Assembly: GCA_017613335.1 (NCBI GenBank)
Contig: JAGAEB010000177.1
Location: 1-8,371 of the forward strand
From: Methanosarcinaceae archaeon
Lineage (GTDB): Archaea > Halobacteriota > Methanosarcinia > Methanosarcinales > Methanosarcinaceae
Reading direction: 5' to 3'
DNA: 8,371 nt
Position 1 is the stretch's first letter, and the number at the start of each line of letters is the position of its first letter. The translations under genes and the position numbers were made by a program. Under the pieces are notes generated by a model, which saw nothing but the letters and a program-made list of their open reading frames with translations, had not been told where the DNA came from and did not search any database. Positions 6,036-8,371 of this stretch are shown one piece after another.

Positions 6036-6118
6036 AAGGCCGCAGCACACCCCGGCGCTGATCTCAGCTCAGATCTCAGATTCAGATCAGCCGGGCGTGC
6101 TGCGGCCTTTTCTGTTTT
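6036..6118 (+). terminator. Long intrinsic terminator of the speAB operon
   Basis: AAGGCCGCAGCAC (6036-6048) pairs perfectly with GTGCTGCGGCCTT (6097-6109). The stem continues with CCC/GGG, GG/CC and CTGATCT/AGATCAG (6058-6064 with 6084-6090), leaving a 19-base loop. TTTTCTGTTTT follows. The upstream flank is A-rich, so it may also stop transcription on the other strand. A smaller hairpin AAGGC/GCCTT sits at 6001-6015. Confidence 0.92.
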
Positions 6119-6140
6119 CCCGGAAAGGGAACGCGCCGTC

Positions 6141-6160
6141 TTTTATATTTTTATATACAA
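6141..6160 (+). promoter_or_regulatory. Possible promoter of the zinc-ribbon gene
   Basis: An AT-rich run after the terminator contains TATATA (6152-6157), a reasonable -10 box, with no clear -35. Transcription would start near 6164 and leave a leader of only about 15 bases before ATG 6181. Confidence 0.3.
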
Positions 6161-6180
6161 CTTCGTCCGTAACTCCGTCC

Positions 6181-6495
6181 ATGAAATTTTCATGTCCCGA
6201 ATGCGGAAAAGAAGCTGAGATCAACACATTTCTGGGCTCATACACCGGTTTTCGCTGTGAGAACTGCGGTCTTCACGTTTTCGGACCGATCAGAAACACA
6301 CTCAGCAAATACAACCTGATCTTTTTCGGTCTTTACATCGTCTTTCTGGCCGGAATGAAGTTATTCTTCACGGATCTGCCGCACGAACTGCTCCTTCTTT
6401 TTTCGGCAGCCGTCTGTTTTATCATTGTCCTCCGTCTCATCCAGCAGAGGATCTGCATGGATTATCTGAAAAGTATATATGATGAAAAAATTTAA
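6181..6495 (+). CDS. Small zinc-ribbon protein with two transmembrane helices
   Basis: The 104-residue protein has an N-terminal zinc ribbon made of CPEC (5-8) and CENC (26-29), each followed by Gly, which should bind one Zn2+. Two hydrophobic segments follow, at about 45-63 (YNLIFFGLYIVFLAGMKLFF region) and 69-87 (ELLLLFSAAVCFIIVLRLI region), then a short charged tail ending YDEKI. It is probably an integral membrane protein; with a short loop between the helices both ends should face the same side, presumably the cytoplasm. The start is set at the ATG before KFSCPEC. There is no Shine-Dalgarno sequence upstream, and the frame further up runs into the speAB terminator. The gene stands alone after a strong terminator. 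Function is unknown; similar zinc-ribbon/TM proteins are common and mostly uncharacterised. Confidence 0.75.
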   Translation: MKFSCPECGKEAEINTFLGSYTGFRCENCGLHVFGPIRNTLSKYNLIFFGLYIVFLAGMKLFFTDLPHELLLLFSAAVCFIIVLRLIQQRICMDYLKSIYDEKI

Positions 6496-6496
6496 A

Positions 6497-6630
6497 GCGC
6501 CGTACAGCAGACGCTGCCCAGGAAAGTCCGCACAGCAAAGCGCTGTACAGAAAAGCCCGCACAGCAAAAACGCTGCACAGCAAAGCGCTGCAGGAATCTC
6601 AGCAGCGAAATGACGGACAACGCGCAGCGA
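6497..6630. repeat. Intergenic degenerate repeat of GCACAGCAAA and GCGCTG words
   Basis: The gap between the zinc-ribbon gene and the UPF0280 gene holds GCACAGCAAA three times (6530-6539, 6559-6568, 6575-6584) and GCGCYGTACAG twice (from 6497 and 6540), plus several GCGCTG/CAGCG words that can pair with each other. There is no U-tract and no credible ORF. It appears to be a degenerate tandem duplication that can fold. Confidence 0.65.
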
Positions 6631-6659
6631 AAAATACCCGATCAGGAGTGTGATCTTAT

Positions 6660-7556
6660 ATGACAGGATCCGATGAAGACAATTTTTCCGGCAGGACGCC
6701 GGAAAAGCGTATCCGCGAACATTTTCAGATGAAAGAGACGATCGTGACGATCATGGCGGATGACAGATCGTTCATTGAAACGGCAAAAGAAGAAATTCTG
6801 AAACAAAGGACTGAACTTGAAAGTTTTATTTTTTCAGACCCTTATTTTGAATCGACGCTGGAACCATGGCCCTGCGTCCCTGAAAAACCGGAGATCGTCA
6901 GAAGGATGACTCTGGCAGGAAACGCCGCGGGCATCGGTCCGATGAGCGCCGTTGCCGGAACGATCGCGGCGTTCGCCGTTGCGGCCATGGTCAGAGCCGG
7001 CGCCTCTTTTGCGCTTGTCGACAACGGCGGCGACATTGCCGTCTATAATCCCGCCTCAAAAGGAAACGTCCCTTTGACGATCGGCATTTATGCCGGATCA
7101 TCTTCTTTTAAAGATCTCGGCTTCCGGATCCCGCCGACAGAAAATGAGACCATATTCGGCGTCTGCACATCGTCCGGAACGGTCGGACCATCCATCAGTT
7201 TCGGAAACGCAGATGCCGCCATTATTTTTTCAAAAAGTGTCCCGCTCGCAGATTCAGCCGCAACGGCCCTCGGAAATGCCTATTCAGAGACCGACACCGA
7301 AAACCTCACCGATGAAGAAAAAACAGACAGATCACAGAAACTGATCGAAAAAGCCCTTAACGAAATCCGCGATTTCCGCATCGAAGACAAAAACGAAATC
7401 CCGGGAAACACCCCCTTATTTTCCGTCTCCGGAAAGATCGACGGCGCCGTCCTCATCAAAGGGAAAAACATAGGCATCATCGGCGACGTCCCGGAATTCG
7501 TCCGTGCAGACGTCAGATGGGACATCATCACAAAAGCCCGAATAATGACAGACTGA
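6660..7556 (+). CDS. UPF0280 family protein (COG2122, ApbE-like fold)
   Basis: The 298-residue protein matches my recollection of the UPF0280/COG2122 family: KETIVTIMAD (25-34), a conserved helix ILKQRTELESFIFSDPYFESTLEP (46-69), GIGPMSAVAGTIAAF (91-105), VDNGGDIAVYN (120-130), SSGTVGPSISFGNADAAI (171-188) and ADSAATALGN (197-206). The NGGDI and ADSxATAxG motifs echo FAD:protein FMN transferases (ApbE), to which the family is distantly related. Its biochemical activity is not settled; in methanogens COG2122 has been connected genetically with sulfur/homocysteine metabolism, and none of those partner genes is visible here. A Glu/Asp/Lys-rich segment (209-250) looks like a flexible insertion. 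ATG 6660 follows AGGAG (6644-6648) at 11 bases. No signal peptide is seen. Family assignment is strong; function is open. Confidence 0.85.
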   Translation: MTGSDEDNFSGRTPEKRIREHFQMKETIVTIMADDRSFIETAKEEILKQRTELESFIFSDPYFESTLEPWPCVPEKPEIVRRMTLAGNAAGIGPMSAVAGTIAAFAVAAMVRAGASFALVDNGGDIAVYNPASKGNVPLTIGIYAGSSSFKDLGFRIPPTENETIFGVCTSSGTVGPSISFGNADAAIIFSKSVPLADSAATALGNAYSETDTENLTDEEKTDRSQKLIEKALNEIRDFRIEDKNEIPGNTPLFSVSGKIDGAVLIKGKNIGIIGDVPEFVRADVRWDIITKARIMTD

Positions 7557-7630
7557 AAAAAAACAACAGACAAAAAACAACAGACTGAAAAAAACAACAG
7601 ACTGAAAAAAACAACAGACTGAAAGGAACA
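7548..7630. repeat. 17-base tandem repeat starting inside the UPF0280 stop region, five copies
   Basis: Units of ACAGACTGAAAAAAACA lie at 7548-7565 (one extra A), 7566-7579 (14 bases), 7580-7596, 7597-7613 and 7614-7630 (GG in place of two As). The first unit contains the last two codons and stop of the upstream gene (ACA GAC TGA), so the array seems to have grown by duplicating the gene's end. Confidence 0.9.
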
Positions 7631-7640
7631 TTCTGATCAT

Positions 7641-7647
7641 GAGGTGA
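7641..7647 (+). promoter_or_regulatory. Strong Shine-Dalgarno GAGGTGA overlapping the apparent GTG start
   Basis: GAGGTGA is an exact part of the AGGAGGTGA consensus but includes the GTG at 7644. If it is the real ribosome binding site, translation would begin 5 bases downstream at an in-frame CTG (7653). If GTG 7644 is the start, the nearest other site is AAAGGAA (7622-7628), about 15 bases away and inside the tandem repeat. Confidence 0.5.
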
Positions 7648-8270
7648 CCGATCTGACTGACTTTGAAAAATTATCCGATGAAACGGCCGAAACGCTCAGA
7701 TATTACCAAAAAAACGCAGCCGCATTCGCAGCATCAACAGGCGACGTTGATTTCAGTGAAACGCAGAACCGTTTCCTGAAATATATGATGCCCGGCAGCC
7801 TTATCCTCGACTTCGGCTGCGGATCGGGCCGCGATTCGAAGCATTTCCTCGATCTCGGTTATTCCGTCGAAGCCGTCGACGGCTCTCCTGAAATGTGCAG
7901 CATTGCCGCCGCTTTCACCGGCCTGCCTGTCAGATGCCTTCTTTTTCAGGATCTCGATGAAAAAGAAAAATATGACGGCATCTGGGCCTGCTCCTCGATC
8001 CTCCACCTGACCGGAAAAGACCTCGCGGACGTTTTTTCAAAAACAGCACGCGCCCTCAAAAACGGCGGCGTTATGTATACATCATTCAAATGCGGCACAT
8101 TCGAAGGGATCAGAACCGGCCGTCAGTTCACGGACATGACGGAAGGATCATTGAAAGATTTCATTGAAGAAACAGACGTCTTCACGATCAGAGAACTCTG
8201 GGTGTCAGCAGACGTCAGACCCGGAAGAGAGGAAGAAAAATGGGTGAACGTCATTCTGGAAAAGAAATGA
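7644..8270 (+). CDS. Class I SAM-dependent methyltransferase
   Basis: The 208-residue protein has a Rossmann-type methyltransferase core: motif I LDFGCGSGRDSKHF (55-68) binds SAM, an acidic strand end at VEAVDGS (75-81) contacts the ribose, and WACSSILHL (114-122) is the motif IV region. The C-terminal part carries TSFKCGTFEGIRTGRQFTDM (146-165) and DVRPGR...KWVNVIL (190-205), which I recognise as hallmarks of a widespread small methyltransferase family whose substrate is unknown. Nothing suggests a DNA-methylase target domain. It is probably cytosolic. The start is uncertain (GTG 7644 or CTG 7653; see the Shine-Dalgarno entry). It lies 87 bases after the UPF0280 gene, separated by the 17-base repeat array. 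The stop overlaps the next ORF's ATG as ATGA. Confidence 0.88.
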   Translation: MTDLTDFEKLSDETAETLRYYQKNAAAFAASTGDVDFSETQNRFLKYMMPGSLILDFGCGSGRDSKHFLDLGYSVEAVDGSPEMCSIAAAFTGLPVRCLLFQDLDEKEKYDGIWACSSILHLTGKDLADVFSKTARALKNGGVMYTSFKCGTFEGIRTGRQFTDMTEGSLKDFIEETDVFTIRELWVSADVRPGREEEKWVNVILEKK

Positions 8271-8371
8271 AATCGGAAGAGCAGAGACAGAAGATGCATA
8301 TAGAAAACGGAAAATCTGTGAGCGAAGCGAACAGATTTTGCGAACATATCGCGAGCAAAGCGAGCGAAAGC
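8267..8371 (+). CDS. Possible ORF overlapping the methyltransferase stop, truncated by the window edge
   Basis: ATG 8267 overlaps the methyltransferase TGA as ATGA, with GGA about 6 bases upstream. The frame stays open for 35 codons to the right edge (MKSEEQRQKMHIENGKSV..., then FCEHIASKASES). Its second half is written entirely by GCGAGCGAAGCGA-type repeat DNA and a perfect inverted repeat, so it may be read-through of a noncoding repeat element and not a gene. Confidence 0.35.
   Translation, partial: MKSEEQRQKMHIENGKSVSEANRFCEHIASKASES
8311..8339. repeat. Perfect inverted repeat with a GAGCGAAGCGA loop, followed by GCGA-rich repeats
   Basis: AAAATCTGT (8311-8319) and ACAGATTTT (8331-8339) are exact reverse complements around the 11-base loop GAGCGAAGCGA. 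The next bases (GCGAACATATCGC, GCGAGCAAAGCGAGCGAAAG) continue the GCGA theme to the edge. The A-stem-T form could act as a two-way terminator, or mark a dispersed repeat. Only the left part is visible. Confidence 0.6.

Noticed and set aside
6497..6630. CRISPR-like or REP-like array
   Set aside because: Repeat words are short, irregularly spaced and without unique spacers of constant length; no cas genes nearby.
7416..7640. 74-residue minus-strand ORF with a Phe/Val/Cys repeat
   Set aside because: It is translated from the complement of the 17-base A-rich tandem repeat and the UPF0280 gene end; low-complexity artefact.

Overview
The window looks like chromosome from an anaerobic Gram-positive bacterium, most likely Bacillota/Clostridia. 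That is an inference. It rests on the clostridial style of the pyruvate kinase, a SpeA-type arginine decarboxylase followed by agmatinase, a UPF0280 (COG2122) protein best known from archaea and strict anaerobes, AGGAG-type ribosome binding sites, and base composition that looks close to even GC/AT by eye. I see no tRNA, rRNA, CRISPR array, insertion sequence or integrase.

Layout. (1) Positions 1-1132, minus strand: three small genes of unknown function in tandem. The last two overlap as TGATG, and the last runs off the left edge. (2) 1366-2898, minus strand: a complete pyruvate kinase gene (pyk). (3) 2899-3290: a 392-base divergent intergenic region with a direct repeat, a candidate structured leader and a candidate 31-codon upstream ORF. 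(4) 3291-5978, plus strand: speA then speB, together arginine to agmatine to putrescine plus urea, ending in a long intrinsic terminator. (5) 6181-6495: a small zinc-ribbon membrane protein. (6) 6660-8270: a UPF0280 protein and a class I SAM-dependent methyltransferase. A further ORF overlaps the methyltransferase stop as ATGA and is cut by the right edge.

Two things stand out. First, SpeA carries a C-terminal extension of about 95 residues beyond the normal end of the enzyme. Its last 65 residues have 21 Lys/Arg, one acidic residue, and otherwise mostly Ser/Gly/Asn, so it reads as a disordered polycationic tail on a polyamine enzyme. Second, nearly every gap, and two coding segments, contain short, partly degenerate tandem repeats (12, 17 and about 18 bases) or stem-loops built from recurring words such as CCGGAA and GGAAGATC. 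The SpeA tail is written in the same words, which suggests that local repeat expansion created it.

Metabolically, pyk (ATP and pyruvate from PEP) and speAB (putrescine) are ordinary housekeeping functions. The left-hand small genes, the zinc-ribbon protein, the UPF0280 protein and the methyltransferase have no established joint function that I can infer. I did not find convincing evidence of a complete novel multi-gene system. The SpeA tail, the possible speA leader control and the repeat habit are the best candidates for something undescribed.
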